Shown: positions 1-9,235, counted from the first letter of the stretch. The stretch is 12,304 nucleotides of DNA from Choanephora cucurbitarum (GCA_025331435.1 JAIWNI010000295.1:1-12304); one strand, 5' to 3'. Notes: a model not told the origin generated them from the letters alone. A program made the numbers and translations.

Positions 1-432
1 TGTCCGTTCAGATTGAGCAGGATAAGTTCAAACCAAAGAAGATGATTATCGAGTTGGTCAGGGTAGACGGAAATGTTAGGGATGGAAGAACCGTCTTCAT
101 AAAAGTCGGGTTGACCCGATCGTATGCCTTCTCCTAGTTTAAGAGTAGACCAATATCAGTCGATGTATGTAGAGCGAGACAAGAAGCATTTTTTATTAGA
201 ATCGTTATAAGCATGCAATGATCAGCAATAAAACCGCCCTGCTTAAAGCCGAATTGATGACGGTTGATAAGTGAGTCAGCAACGAGCAAGATACGTGCAT
301 TCAAATCTGAGTGAAGATCTTGCTATCCTTATTGACCAACTGTATGGGGCAGTAGTTGGCAGTTTGTGTAAGGTAGTCTTTTTTTGGAAGCAAGCTCACA
401 ATAGATATCATCCCAGAGGCTGGGAACTTAGC

Positions 433-437
433 GTTTG
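433..437. repeat. Left copy of 5-bp target-site duplication GTTTG
   Basis: GTTTG directly precedes the TG that opens the solo LTR. The identical pentamer follows the LTR at 881-885. Five-base duplications are typical of LTR-retrotransposon integrases. Confidence 0.8.
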
Positions 438-880
438 TGTGATGTTTTGGTAGTAATATAAGAGAGAAGATTATAGAGACAGAAAGAGAGTACAGTGAGA
501 CTGTTTTAAACTGTTTATTCCTTCAAAAAGAGGTTACAGAACTAATGTCTTCTAACAACAACTTTTTATATGTTTTCAATAAAGGATCTGATGCAATCAC
601 AGATTACGGAGTTTGTACTAATTTAGTGTACTATTGTTACTTGTAAATTTAATAGTCACCATCATTCCTTATCCCGAGGATTTATGTTACCGAACGATGT
701 GATGCTATCTCTTGAGTCTAGTTCGTTGTGTTGAACCTTATTGACTTCAGTTGGATTCTTTTATTTCGTAAGGACTTAGATCTTTTACTTTGTTTCTGAT
801 GTTATATCTTTTATGACTTATTTGGTCTTTCATGCAACCTTATTGTCATTGTTGAGACTAAATGTGCTCAGATCACCACA
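438..880. mobile_element. Solo LTR (443 bp) inserted in the LINE reverse transcriptase region
   Basis: The segment begins TGTGATG and ends CACCACA, so it has the TG...CA ends of an LTR and a short imperfect terminal inverted repeat. It is flanked by a perfect GTTTG duplication. It lies exactly where the ORF2 homology is interrupted: 'LILRLRNGA' is encoded just right of it and 'KFPASG' just left. Deleting the LTR plus one GTTTG brings these two blocks into the same minus-strand frame. No internal retrotransposon genes are present, so the element was probably removed by LTR-LTR recombination. An AATAAA lies at 578-583 on the plus strand, and A-rich motifs occur on the minus strand too, so orientation is unresolved. 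The superfamily cannot be told from an LTR alone. Confidence 0.8.
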
Positions 881-885
881 GTTTG
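881..885. repeat. Right copy of 5-bp target-site duplication GTTTG
   Basis: Identical to 433-437 and directly adjacent to the terminal CA of the LTR. Confidence 0.8.
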
Positions 886-2447
886 ACTATGCACCGTTAC
901 GCAGACGAAGGATCAAAGGGCACAAGACAGGCAACCGAAATAGAATGCCGAGGTATTTGTTAGGTAGACCATCTAATTCTGGACTGCTATTACGAAGAGA
1001 GAGTCGACTTGCCTGAGAGATTTCATCCCAGGCAATGGGAGTGATGAGGATAACAGCTTGGGCAGGGGACAAAGCAGTACCTTTCAGGTTCAAAATCAAA
1101 GATTGAGATGCGGATGTCTCAAGCTCGGTAGGAGTAGAAAGGCTTGTATAAAATTAGGACATGGCAGCAGTTTGGGTAGCAGTGGATTTTCCCAGGCTAT
1201 CGGTAGAGGGGTCCTAAAGGGACAAAATGTCTTGCTGCGCAGTGTGAGAGCACGCCAAACGTTTGAGAAGTCCGGGTGATTTTTTTCCCTTTTCTTTCCT
1301 GGATCCTCCAGCTTGTAAAGCTGCGATCTCAGCAATTTCGGCCTGCAGAGAAAATATTAGAGTTCAAACCGAAGGAATAAGGGTAGACCAAACGATTGAG
1401 TTGTGATATTGGCCGAAGGTTCGGTTGCGCTTCAACTGGAGCTTCTTCAAGATTTTGTTCGCCATGAGTTGCAATCCAGTTGAAAGGATTCAACGTTATC
1501 CCGGAACTCAGTTTTCAAAGAATTACAAATTGCCTGGTCAGATAGGCTACAGTTGAGATGAAGACATTGATGTTTCTCAATCACCCGCAGAATTTGATCA
1601 AACATGTTAGAACGGAAAGAAGGAAGCTTTGCAAGCATAGGGTTAGCTTTCTAAGAACCGGGGCTGCGGCTGGATGTGGAGATACGAAAGGAGATAGACA
1701 GGAGGTTATGATCGGTCCAGGCATATTTGACAAATTTCCGACAAGAGAGCGAAATTGTAAAATGTGTGGGACGCTGCAAAAAATATAATCGAGCAAGTAA
1801 TGAACGCCACGTGTACTAGCGAAAGTGGGTAGAAACACATGCATGAAACATTTGTCAAAGTTGTTGCGTAAGAGGGTCAGTTAATCAGGTGCAACGGAGC
1901 CGGGTTGGCGTAAGCCAAAGTTGAAGTCCCTCATAATGAAATTAGGGAAGGCGGTCGAACAAAGAAATGACATAAGATTGGCGTCCTGGGTCAGAACGCT
2001 GAAAAAGTGTAATTGAGGTCCAGGGTCAGCTGGAGCATAGATATTAAGAATGTAAAATATGGAATTGGCAGGACATATTTTGGAGGAGACTGAAGCAAGA
2101 AGGAAGCGACCACTATGACGAGAAATATCGAGGTGGGGAGAAAGTATAACATTGAAGTTCAGTAAAACAACCCCGCAGAGAGGCATCAAAATACTGGACT
2201 CGATATCAAAGGATATGTTTAGAGATTGTTTGATGTTGTCAGAATGAGCGTGAGTTCCCTAAAAGAAAAAAATCTCGAAGTTGAGTGAACGTACATAGCG
2301 GGAAAAGAAATAGCATATGGCTGGATTACCAATTCTTAATAGGCCACGTTTATTGAGAGTGGCAGCATAAACGAGGTTCAAGCACATTATTGGCTAGGTG
2401 GAGAAGAGGCTAAAAGGGGACTAACCGAATCCTGACTATTATGAGCC

Positions 2448-3722
2448 CTATTCTCGGAACCGGTGAGATTTCTGAAGCTTATGGATCTCCATTCGCTGTT
2501 CCTGATAAAGAACCATTGTGTGCGGGAAATTTTTAAAGGAACGGAATTGGTCAGTTATAGCTTATTGTGCCGCCGCCAAGGCGTCGTAAATAGCTGATAA
2601 GTCATCCTGCACGGTTGTGCTGGATGATTGGGTGGAAGACGAAAGTCCTTCTCCTTCGCTCTGTCGATCCAGCTGGATTGGATCGAAGCGAGTGCTATTA
2701 GCTGCAACAGCTTCCGAAGCCGGTGTTGGGACTATCTCAATATTTTCTCTAGCCCAAAAGTTGCTACAACTCCCCTATTTTTGGCTTTGGGTTCCCTCTG
2801 CTTAAGCGTATGATATACTGCAACTAGTCTGTTAGGGGTAGCAATGCCGTGGTCACGGCGTGGGCAGTCACTGCTAATATGTCCACATTCATTACAATGA
2901 AAACACAGAATACTGGCAAAGGTGCCAGGGCAATCCGCACGACAATGACCCTTCTTTTGGTACTCACGGCAAAAGAGTGGCATTCTTCCAGAGGAGAGTA
3001 ATACATGTGCTTCGTCATCATACCAGGAAACCTCACGACGTAGGTCCTCAGGCTCCGTAGCATGACGTTTCCTTAAGTTGAGAATACCCCAACGGCACCC
3101 CTCAAATACACTATGCTGGGTCTGTAGACAGATGTGCAAGACTTCTCCAAAATGAGAAAAGCGTCGGAGCATTTGCTCTCGCGACAAGGCAAGATGAACC
3201 GAAGGCAACCGTTCATTTTAAGTCTCGTAACATTGGCGTCAGCTAGAAGGCTTTCATGACCTTAATTATCCTCCCATGCGGTAGAGTGAGTCCATCTCCC
3301 AAATTAAATCGCATTCGTCCCAAGTGTCATCCCAAGTTGTTTAATAGAAGCGACGTCGCAAATATCTGCGTTCAACTTTTACTACATCCAAAAACTTAAA
3401 CCCCTTGTTAGTGTTCAGAGATGCAAAGAAGGACTTCAAAAAGGAGATCAGAAATTTTGGCAGTCTCAGTCAAGATACGGTTTTTTGCTGGCCATGGTAT
3501 GAAAGGGCGAATGGTGTCGTGGGACACATCTTCTTCTTGTGGGGCGAAGTTGGAAGCTAATGAGCCCACGATGGGCTGTGAAGAAGTGACAGGTTAAGAC
3601 TTGTTTGATGTAAAACAGGATTTAATTGAGCAAGCTGCCGCTACCTGAGACTGGGACCGCGATTTAACGTTAGTGCCTCGACGACTGGAGGTGGTTCCGG
3701 ATGTCGATGTATGTGTCGAATT
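2448..3722 (-). pseudogene. LINE ORF1 remnant: gag-like RNA-binding protein with two CCHC zinc knuckles
   Basis: ORF1 proteins of such LINEs bind the element RNA and package it with ORF2. The N-terminal part (about 3722-3430) is Ser/Thr-rich, then reads 'IRPFIPWPAKNRILTE' and 'KISDLLFEV'. After a frameshift near 3425 comes 'FLDVVKVERRYLRRRF'. The longest open part (3208-2732) contains 'SREQMLRRFSHFGEVLHI', then 'VSWYDDEAH' and two knuckles in order. The first reads C-x2-Y-x4-H-x4-C, so its second Cys is changed to Tyr; the second, CFHCNECGHISSDC, is a complete C-x2-C-x4-H-x4-C. Another frameshift near 2750 leads to an acidic Ser/Thr-rich tail reading 'SSSTQSSSTTVQDDLSAI', a stop at 2562-2564, and in-frame residues continuing to a stop at 2448-2450. 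ORF2 begins about 60 bases further on. The true start is not identified; 3722 is only where the readable frame begins. Confidence 0.8.
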
Positions 3723-3899
3723 TTTAGGTCAAAGAGACACGAGGATAAAATTTTGACCTTCGCTGCGCTATGGTAATTTTTTCGACGTACATTGAGGTTT
3801 GACCTGAAACAGGTCTGCTACTTTTGCAAACAGAAAAATGCCGTACTGCCAACCAAACACCAAATAGAAAGATGTACCTCTTCATTGATCAAATACTTT
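3723..3899. other. Probable 5' untranslated region of the minus-strand LINE; no gene
   Basis: This lies directly upstream of ORF1 on the minus strand. It holds no open frame or recognised motif. A short inverted repeat is visible (AGGTCAAA near 3726 against TTTTGACCT near 3751). The boundary with the AT-rich tract to the right is a visible change of composition, not a defined element end. Confidence 0.35.
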
Positions 3900-4425
3900 T
3901 ATTTCAGAAAAAAAAATTTCCGCCGAATGTAACTTCACCAAAATAAGGACTTTTTGTTATTTTAAATTTTTTATATAATTTATTTTACATAAATAACTGA
4001 TTTTGTTGTTTTAGAAATTGCTAGATATTTCGAATTAAATCATAAAGAAACTAAATTAAGTTGCCATAATTTCTAAAATTCTCAAAATTTGTTTTAAAAA
4101 ATTTATTTGAAAAATTTTGAACGACTTTGTTGCTTAAAGTATTTTGAAACTTCTTCCAGCGCATGTTAATTTACTATTAATTAAATTAAAATAAAACCGG
4201 CAATTTTTATAAAGTTTGTGTATAAAAATTTGGCGCAATTTATTTTCTTGATTATATCTCTATTTTTACGTTTGATTTCAGATTTTATACTTGATTACAA
4301 AAATTTGTTTATAGATATTTCTATCTTTTTGTGTCAATTTATTAATTGGTCTATGGCAATATTTATCAAATTTTGAGAAAAATAATTTTAATTAATAAAT
4401 ATTTTTTTTTTTAAAAGGATGTCGC
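3900..4425. other. Very AT-rich gene-free tract
   Basis: Counting single lines by eye gives about 88% A+T at 3961-4020 and 80% at 4081-4140, well above the flanking LINE and Helitron sequence. No open frame of any length occurs on either strand. The tract consists of A and T runs with short palindromic pieces. I see no terminal inverted repeats or target duplication that would make it a defined element. A mitochondrial fragment, a MITE-like remnant or relaxed intergenic DNA are all possible. Confidence 0.6.
4202..4230. repeat. Perfect 10-bp inverted repeat with 9-base loop in the AT-rich tract
   Basis: AATTTTTATA at 4202-4211 faces TATAAAAATT at 4221-4230. In DNA this biased such a hairpin may arise by chance, so no function is claimed. 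Confidence 0.5.
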
Positions 4426-4617
4426 AAATTGCACAACCATTTCAGTAATTTATGAACACCTCTGCCGTGTTGAAATTTTGCTTCTAGATCTTCACTATGG
4501 TACGGTATTTTACGCTTTGGCAAATCCTTGTGCTGCTGCAGGTCGACCGATGTCATGACAAGGTTATATGGGCCTAACCCGTATCTAAAATTTTAAAATT
4601 TTTAAAACGCTTAAAAT
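4426..4617. other. Gene-free spacer before the Helitron block
   Basis: No coding homology is seen. A near-palindrome, ATATGGG-CCTAA-CCCGTAT, lies at 4566-4584 with one mismatch between arms, followed by an A/T run. Helitron left ends lack inverted repeats, so this does not define the Helitron boundary. It could belong to another element's end. Confidence 0.35.
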
Positions 4618-4659
4618 GTCACCACCCGCTTGAAATGAGGAGCTAAAAATCAGTCACTT
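4618..4659. repeat. 42-bp conserved leader motif, copy 1
   Basis: This segment aligns without gaps to 5641-5682, with 35 of 42 positions identical by direct comparison. Both copies start and end with GTCAC(TT) and share the core ATGAGGAG(C/T)TAAAAA. Each lies 110 to 160 bases upstream of the ATG of a Helitron N-terminal copy. It may be part of a Helitron left end or a promoter element; the sequence does not decide which. Confidence 0.7.
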
Positions 4660-4817
4660 CCTGTAGAAAATTTTACATGAGTTCCTGATCTATGTATTCA
4701 GTTTCCAAGAATAAAAAAGAACTTTCTTTCCCCTTCTCTTATCCTATACTTTGTAAGTGAAAAAATTCAGCACTTGCCTTCTTATCTGGGACTTCAACTA
4801 ATACAAATAACAGAAAA

Positions 4818-5610
4818 ATGAGTAACGTCTCTATTATTTTCTGTGCTGCATGTAACGAATCAGGTCATTCGCGCAGAACATGACGTCTTTGTCGCTTGAA
4901 CCCTCGCAACTAAGCTAATGAGGATATTCAAAATGATGAGCAAGTGAATGACTCTGTTGTTCATTGTTTTTGCCACAAACCCCGTCGCTTACGACGATTA
5001 TATGCTGGATGTAGATTGAATCCCCGCTTTTTGGCTGGCTGGCCAATCGACCAATTAATAAGACATATCGCAATGGATCCAAGTACTGTTCCTTCATCTC
5101 GGGACGATCGCGGTGTGATGAATTGTGTTTGCACCCATTGTGGTGCTTTGATGTGAATTTATGAGAGAACTTCAACCACCAGCAGACGTTGTCCTGAGTT
5201 CAGTTTTGTTGTTGTAGAGGGAAAGCTGTATCACCTTCTCTACAATCAACACCTTTAAAAATTGCAGATCATCTTAAGTCAAACGATGTTTTTTTAGGAA
5301 TCTCGAAAACATATTCGCTTATACAATAGTTGATTGTGCTTTACTTCACTTGATGTTATTTCATATTTAAATTTGGCCAAAAATAGATCTGGATCATAAA
5401 TATTTCGGATTCAAGGCAGTCCGTATCACTTGGTTGCGTCTGCTGTGCCTACTGAAGGTCCAATCCTAAGTTTGCTCAGTTGTACATTTATGATGCTGAA
5501 CATGAGCTTCAAAATCGCCATGCTATTGCACTCAGTGTCAATATTGAAACTTAAGAAAATTCACAAGAAATGATGCATCGATTTGTTCCCTTTGTCATCT
5601 TTATCTAATA
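4818..5610 (+). pseudogene. Helitron Rep/helicase N-terminal region, truncated copy 1
   Basis: I start at the ATG at 4818, which gives MSNVSIIF and then the Cys/His cluster CAACNESGHSRRT, ending with a Cys after an in-frame stop. Related Helitron proteins open with the same kind of zinc-finger-like cluster. Further on come 'SRDDRGVMNCVCTHCGALM' (about 5097-5153) with a second C-x2-C, 'YERTSTTSRRCPEFSF', then in other frames 'SPYHLVAS' (about 5420) and 'PKFAQLYIYDAEHELQNR' (5464-5517). These blocks match, in order, the region ahead of the Helitron-like N domain. The copy has many stops and frameshifts and stops near 5610, just before the second leader motif. It never reaches the Rep domain. 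It parallels 5792-6560 block by block, so it is the upstream member of a tandem pair. Confidence 0.8.
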
Positions 5611-5640
5611 TTTTAAATGATACGATTCTGCTAGAAAACA

Positions 5641-5682
5641 GTCACTCGCTGCTTAAAATGAGGAGTTAAAAAACAGTCACTT
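5641..5682. repeat. 42-bp conserved leader motif, copy 2
   Basis: Partner of 4618-4659, offset 1023 bp, with 7 mismatches. An extra AAAACAGTCACT immediately at the left edge repeats the motif's own right end (about 5636-5646 and 5670-5681), so this copy is flanked by short direct repeats. Confidence 0.7.
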
Positions 5683-5791
5683 GGCTTTAAATGATTAATG
5701 AAGCATGCAATTATTGATTTTTCCAAATGTTTTAATTTTACTTAACTATTAACTTTCTATACTCTATCGACTTTTTACACACTCGAAAAAA

Positions 5792-7024
5792 ATGTACACC
5801 AGCAACCCAACTATTTCCTGTGCTTCTTGCAACGAGCCCGGCCACTCCCGTAGAACATCCCGTCTCTGTAGAATGAACCCCTTAACTTGACACCTTCTGA
5901 GGCTGATGACATTCAGACTTTTGATCTTACCCCTACCAGCAGCATTTCCACTGGTAGAAGAAACCGTTCTGTCAATTCACAATCGAGGTTGAACATTGCA
6001 AAGGACTTAGCATCACTATCTACAGTCTGAGATGATCGTGGCTCAATAAACTTTGTCTGTTCTCAATGTGGTCCTCTCATGTGGATTGAAGAGAGAGTTT
6101 CAAAAAGTAGTAGAATTCGTCCTGAGTTTCAGCTTTGTTGTTGCAGGGGAAAGGCTATTTTGCCTCCTCTACAAGCTACTCCCTCTGAAATTTCCAATTA
6201 CTTCAGATCAATGATGCCACTTCGAAGGATTTAGAAAGAATATTCGTCTTTACAATAGTTCTTTCAGTTTCACTTCATTTGGTGTAAAATTGAATCTGAA
6301 GCTTCGCAAACAGTTTTGTTGGTTCTTATACAATTCGAATCAAGAAAGTCCCTATCACTTAAGTTGGTTCTGTTAAGCCTTCAAGCAATGCCAACCCCAA
6401 GATCACTTATATTTATACTTAGAATGCTGATCAAGAACTTGCTAATCGTCGGGCTTTTTCCCCCAGTGTCATTGTCACCACCTAAAACCATTGCAATAAC
6501 TCATGCACCGATTGAATTTTTTTGTGTCTATTTTCAAGATCATGACTCCAATTACTAATGATTAACGCAATAGTTCTAAAGCTCAAGCCAATGGGATTAA
6601 ACTCTTGAAAAATATCATGTGGTCTTCCGAGCTAAAGGTGTTCTCGATTGTAGACGCCACAATCGTCCAACTCACGGATCTCAAGTAGCCGCTATAATAG
6701 TTGGTGACGAAAACGATGATGAAACTGTTAACTCAAGAGACATTGTTGTCCGATACCAAGATAATTCACTCATTAGAGTCAATGAGTCCAATCAATTTTA
6801 CAACCCATAACGCTATCTTTTTTGTTTCCTTCGGGTAAACCTAGATGAAGTATGAACCCCGACTGTATCTCTGGCAACCATAAGATAACCGTCATGGAGT
6901 TTTACAGCTTTTGATTGATATATAGACCAAATGACAACCATCTTTTGCGTTCCTTTAGCAATATTTTTCAACAATACATGGATGATAGTCATGCTGAATT
7001 GTAATGTCATACCTTCTTTTGAAT
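5792..7024 (+). pseudogene. Helitron Rep/helicase, copy 2, part upstream of the LINE insertion
   Basis: The ATG at 5792 opens MYTSNPTISCASCNEPGHSRR, whose CASCNEPGHSRRTSRLC arrangement is C-x2-C-x4-H-x7-C with no stop, so it is cleaner than copy 1. Later blocks, in several frames, are 'FVCSQCGPLMWIEERVSKS' (6052-6108) with 'RPEFQLCCCRGKAILPPL' (6118-6171), 'FRKNIRLYNSSFSFTSFGV' (6230-6286) and 'NADQELANRR' (about 6420-6450). Then 6619-6807 reads 'FRAKGVLDCRRHNRPTHGSQ', 'VAAIIVGDENDDETVNSRDI' and 'VNESNQFYNP', the conserved lead-in to the Helitron-like N domain. Degraded 'FLFPSG' and 'NIFQQYMDDSHAEL' follow up to the insertion point. The intact protein would initiate rolling-circle transposition in the nucleus. 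The continuation is at 9244-10580. Confidence 0.85.
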
Positions 7025-7044
7025 AAAAAAAATAAAGATTTCAG
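7025..7044. repeat. Left copy of the LINE target-site duplication
   Basis: (A)8 followed by TAAAGATTTCAG is repeated at 9236-9255. The A-run merges with the poly-A tail on the right, so the secure part is the 12 bases TAAAGATTTCAG and the full length is up to about 20. Confidence 0.85.
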
Positions 7045-7049
7045 TGTTG

Positions 7050-9182
7050 ATGTCTACTCTGCGGGCTTCTGGATCTTCGGATGACCCGGTTGCTGTTCTT
7101 CTTGATGCGGAGAAGGCATACGACCGTGTTCATCCTGACTATCTTCGTCAAGTGCTTCAGCGGTTTGGTTTCCCCCCGGTACTAGTACGCTGTCTATCTA
7201 CACTCTTCTTTCAGACAAAGATCCGGATATCTATCAACGGTTAAATGAGCTCTCCGGTATTACAACGCCGGGGCCTTCGACAAGGTGATCCTCTTTCACC
7301 TCTACTTTTTAATTTGGCATACGAACCATTGTTGAGATTTATCTTAGCCAGCCCTCATTTTCGCGGCATGTCTGTCCCTGTGGCCAGTCCAACTCGTTGC
7401 TTACTTGCCTCTCCGCTGGATGCTTCACGCCGTACAACACCGGTTGCCCCTTTGAAGCTGTTAGCTTACGCTGATGATCTCGAGATTTTTTTGTCTTCCC
7501 CAGACGAATGGCCTTCTCTTTTGGATGCTCTGCACCTGTACTCTCGGGCTTCCAACGCTAGGACTAACATAGGCAAGACTACTATCGTATCGTTAAGTGG
7601 TGCTAGCTCGTCAGCTTGGATGGACATATGTGACTCGATGGGCATTGCTTGGCATGATGCTGCGTTTCCTTCTGCAGTGACTCTCCTCGGCTACCCACTC
7701 TATTCTAGCACGCTTCAACTGGATGATTTTTTGGACAAACTGCGTATAAAGCTGTCGGCAATCTCGGAGCATATCCGATCTCGTCGTCTTTCTGTGAGGG
7801 GGCTTTCAGTTGTGATCAATAGTCTTGTTTTGAGCCGTCTTTGGCATCTCATGCGGGTGATCACTTTGCCCGAACCTTGGCTGTCTCAGATCCGTACTAT
7901 GGTTCGTGCTCTTGCGCTTCCTTTTTGGCCCAAACCGGGTTGGCAAGCTATATGTCGGCCTCGTTGCGAAGGCGGATTAGGTGTCATCGACTTTAAGGAT
8001 CAGGCTCTGGCTCTTCACCTGGTCTATCTCAAACGTCTGATTCAAGACCCTCTCCGGACTGACTTCCTCACACTTTGGCTTCTCAATTATTTCAAAGTAA
8101 ATACTGGACATGTCTCCTTTTTACCTATTTTGCTGTCACCCAGCTTGTTCCGGCCATTCTTTCGTAAGGTGTCACCGGTCCTTCATCTTTTACGCCTGGT
8201 TGAACGCTTACCATCCTTGACCATTTCGTCCTCGTGGCCACTACACTGGATGCTGGATAACCCTTTATTACTACTTCTACGGCCTGGCAAGAATTCTACG
8301 CTCCCATTACCAAGAACTCCATCCCATTACCTCCTCAAAGACCTGCTCTGCTACAACTCTGTCACTCAGACGTTGGATGCTAGTCGAGCTTACGTTCGCG
8401 CCTCTCGTCCGCTGTTGATTCGACTCTTTGACACTCTTTTTCTGTCCGACACAAATGCTCCTTTCTCCTGCGTTCTCCTTCCGACAATCCAGGGTTACTG
8501 TCGCTTTATTGAGCCTAGCCACGAGGTACCTGTAGCTTCTCCTCTGCCTGCGTTCTCCACGTACTTGCCGTCTGTGGAAGAGTGGACAGTCGTAAATGGC
8601 CGTTGGGGTCCGTCAGTGGTGTTACAGGCCTCGTTACGTGCTATACGTGAGTTTTGGCAGACCAATCGGACTGTGCTACCTTCCTCAGTTCCCCATTTGG
8701 TGCCACCGCCTCTCCGGCTGTCAACGTCTCGATGGAAATGTTTTTGGTCGCTTCGCTTACCGCAGAAGGCCTTCAATCCTTGGTGGCGCCTATTACATGG
8801 GAGCATTGGCACAGCTGAGAAGTTGCATGCTTGGGGAGTTCATTCCATCTCTTCTCCTCTTTGTCGCTTTTGCGGGGTTGAGGTCGAATCCTTGTACCAT
8901 TTCTGGGTGGACTGCCCCATCAAGTGGGAGTTTTGGCAAACGATACTGGGGTATACTGGCCTCACTGCAGCCTTTCCGTCCCCTTTGACTCTGTGGACAG
9001 CGTTGATTTCGCTATCAGACATTGAGTTTCATCTCTGGCAACCCCAGAAACTTTTAGTCCTGGGAGTCGGGCTGAGTGCGCTCTGGTGGTATCACTACCG
9101 GTGTATATTTGAACAGGAGGATTGGCGACAGCCAATAGCTTTCGAGTTTTTCTTGGTGGACCTTCCACTTGTACATAGTTAA
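7050..9182 (+). pseudogene. LINE ORF2 C-terminal fragment: reverse transcriptase core plus zf-RVT domain
   Basis: One continuous frame of about 710 codons is broken by a single TAA at 7242-7244. RT motif A is 'VLLDAEKAYDRV' with Asp at 7104-7106, motif B is 'RQGDPLSPLLFNLA' (about 7278-7319), and the catalytic YADD of motif C is at 7467-7478, so the polymerase carboxylates present here are intact. The thumb and connection region includes 'LLGYPLYS' and 'RCEGGLGVIDF'. Near the C-terminus 'WWRLLHGSIGTAEKLHAWGV' leads into a C-x2-C-x8-H-x4-C finger starting at 8862, the zf-RVT signature. No RNase H domain is seen. The endonuclease, ORF1 and RT fingers are absent because of 5' truncation, so the copy cannot move by itself. 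There is no real gene start; the ATG at 7050 is only the first in frame. Confidence 0.93.
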
Positions 9183-9209
9183 ATCTAATTCTTCAATTTT
9201 CGCTGTTTA

Positions 9210-9215
9210 AATAAA
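9210..9215 (+). promoter_or_regulatory. Polyadenylation signal AATAAA of the LINE
   Basis: AATAAA lies 27 bases after the ORF2 stop and 15 bases before the poly-A tail begins at 9231, the usual spacing for a cleavage/polyadenylation signal. The 3' untranslated region is only 48 bases. Confidence 0.8.
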
Positions 9216-9235
9216 GTCTACACTTAATACAAAAA

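Larger units (their letters stand above)
1..2387 (-). pseudogene. LINE ORF2 remnant: APE-type endonuclease plus N-terminal part of reverse transcriptase
   Basis: A full ORF2 protein nicks target DNA with its endonuclease and copies the element RNA by target-primed reverse transcription. I start it at the ATG at 2387, followed by an N-terminus containing 'LNKRGLLR' and 'SRYVRSLNFEI'. The usual QET metal-binding triplet reads stop-Gly-Thr at 2253-2261, so the catalytic Glu is gone. Other endonuclease marks are 'IFYILNIYAPADPGPQ', 'RDFNFG' (family GDFN, Gly changed to Arg, near 1920-1935), 'LPTFASTRG' with 'LDYIF' (about 1780-1830), and 'TDHNLL' with its conserved Asp-His at 1708-1713. Stops include 1881-1883 and 1651-1653; frameshifts lie near 1725 and 1445. 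Reverse transcriptase follows: 'SSPELDGLP' (about 960-990), 'LLPKK' (about 395), 'HQFGFKQGGFIADH' (about 215-255), and motif A at 110-145 read as Leu-Asn-stop-EKAYDRV, where Asp-Gln would be expected. The remaining RT core and C-terminus are outside the window. Confidence 0.87.
1..3722 (-). mobile_element. Decayed two-ORF LINE (non-LTR retrotransposon), minus strand, truncated by the left window edge
   Basis: Read right to left, this stretch gives the normal LINE order: Ser/Thr-rich gag N-terminus, gag-like fold, two CCHC zinc knuckles, APE-type endonuclease, linker, then reverse transcriptase motifs ending at motif A next to the window edge. All parts are colinear on one strand, so I treat them as one insertion. 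The copy is dead, with many stops and at least four frameshifts. A solo LTR at 438-880 interrupts it. The 5' boundary is uncertain because the 5' untranslated region and target duplication were not identified; the 3' end and poly-A tail lie outside the window. Confidence 0.88.

Noticed and set aside
813..1016. Plus-strand open frame of 67 codons
   Set aside because: It crosses the boundary of the solo LTR and lies antisense to the LINE reverse transcriptase, so it is not a real gene.
2617..2813. Two short plus-strand open frames of about 60 codons
   Set aside because: They are antisense shadows of the Ser/Thr-rich tail of the minus-strand LINE ORF1, which reads sensibly on the other strand.
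8307..9168. Minus-strand and alternate plus-strand open frames of 60-130 codons
   Set aside because: All overlap the long LINE reverse transcriptase frame, which has strong family motifs; these frames have none.
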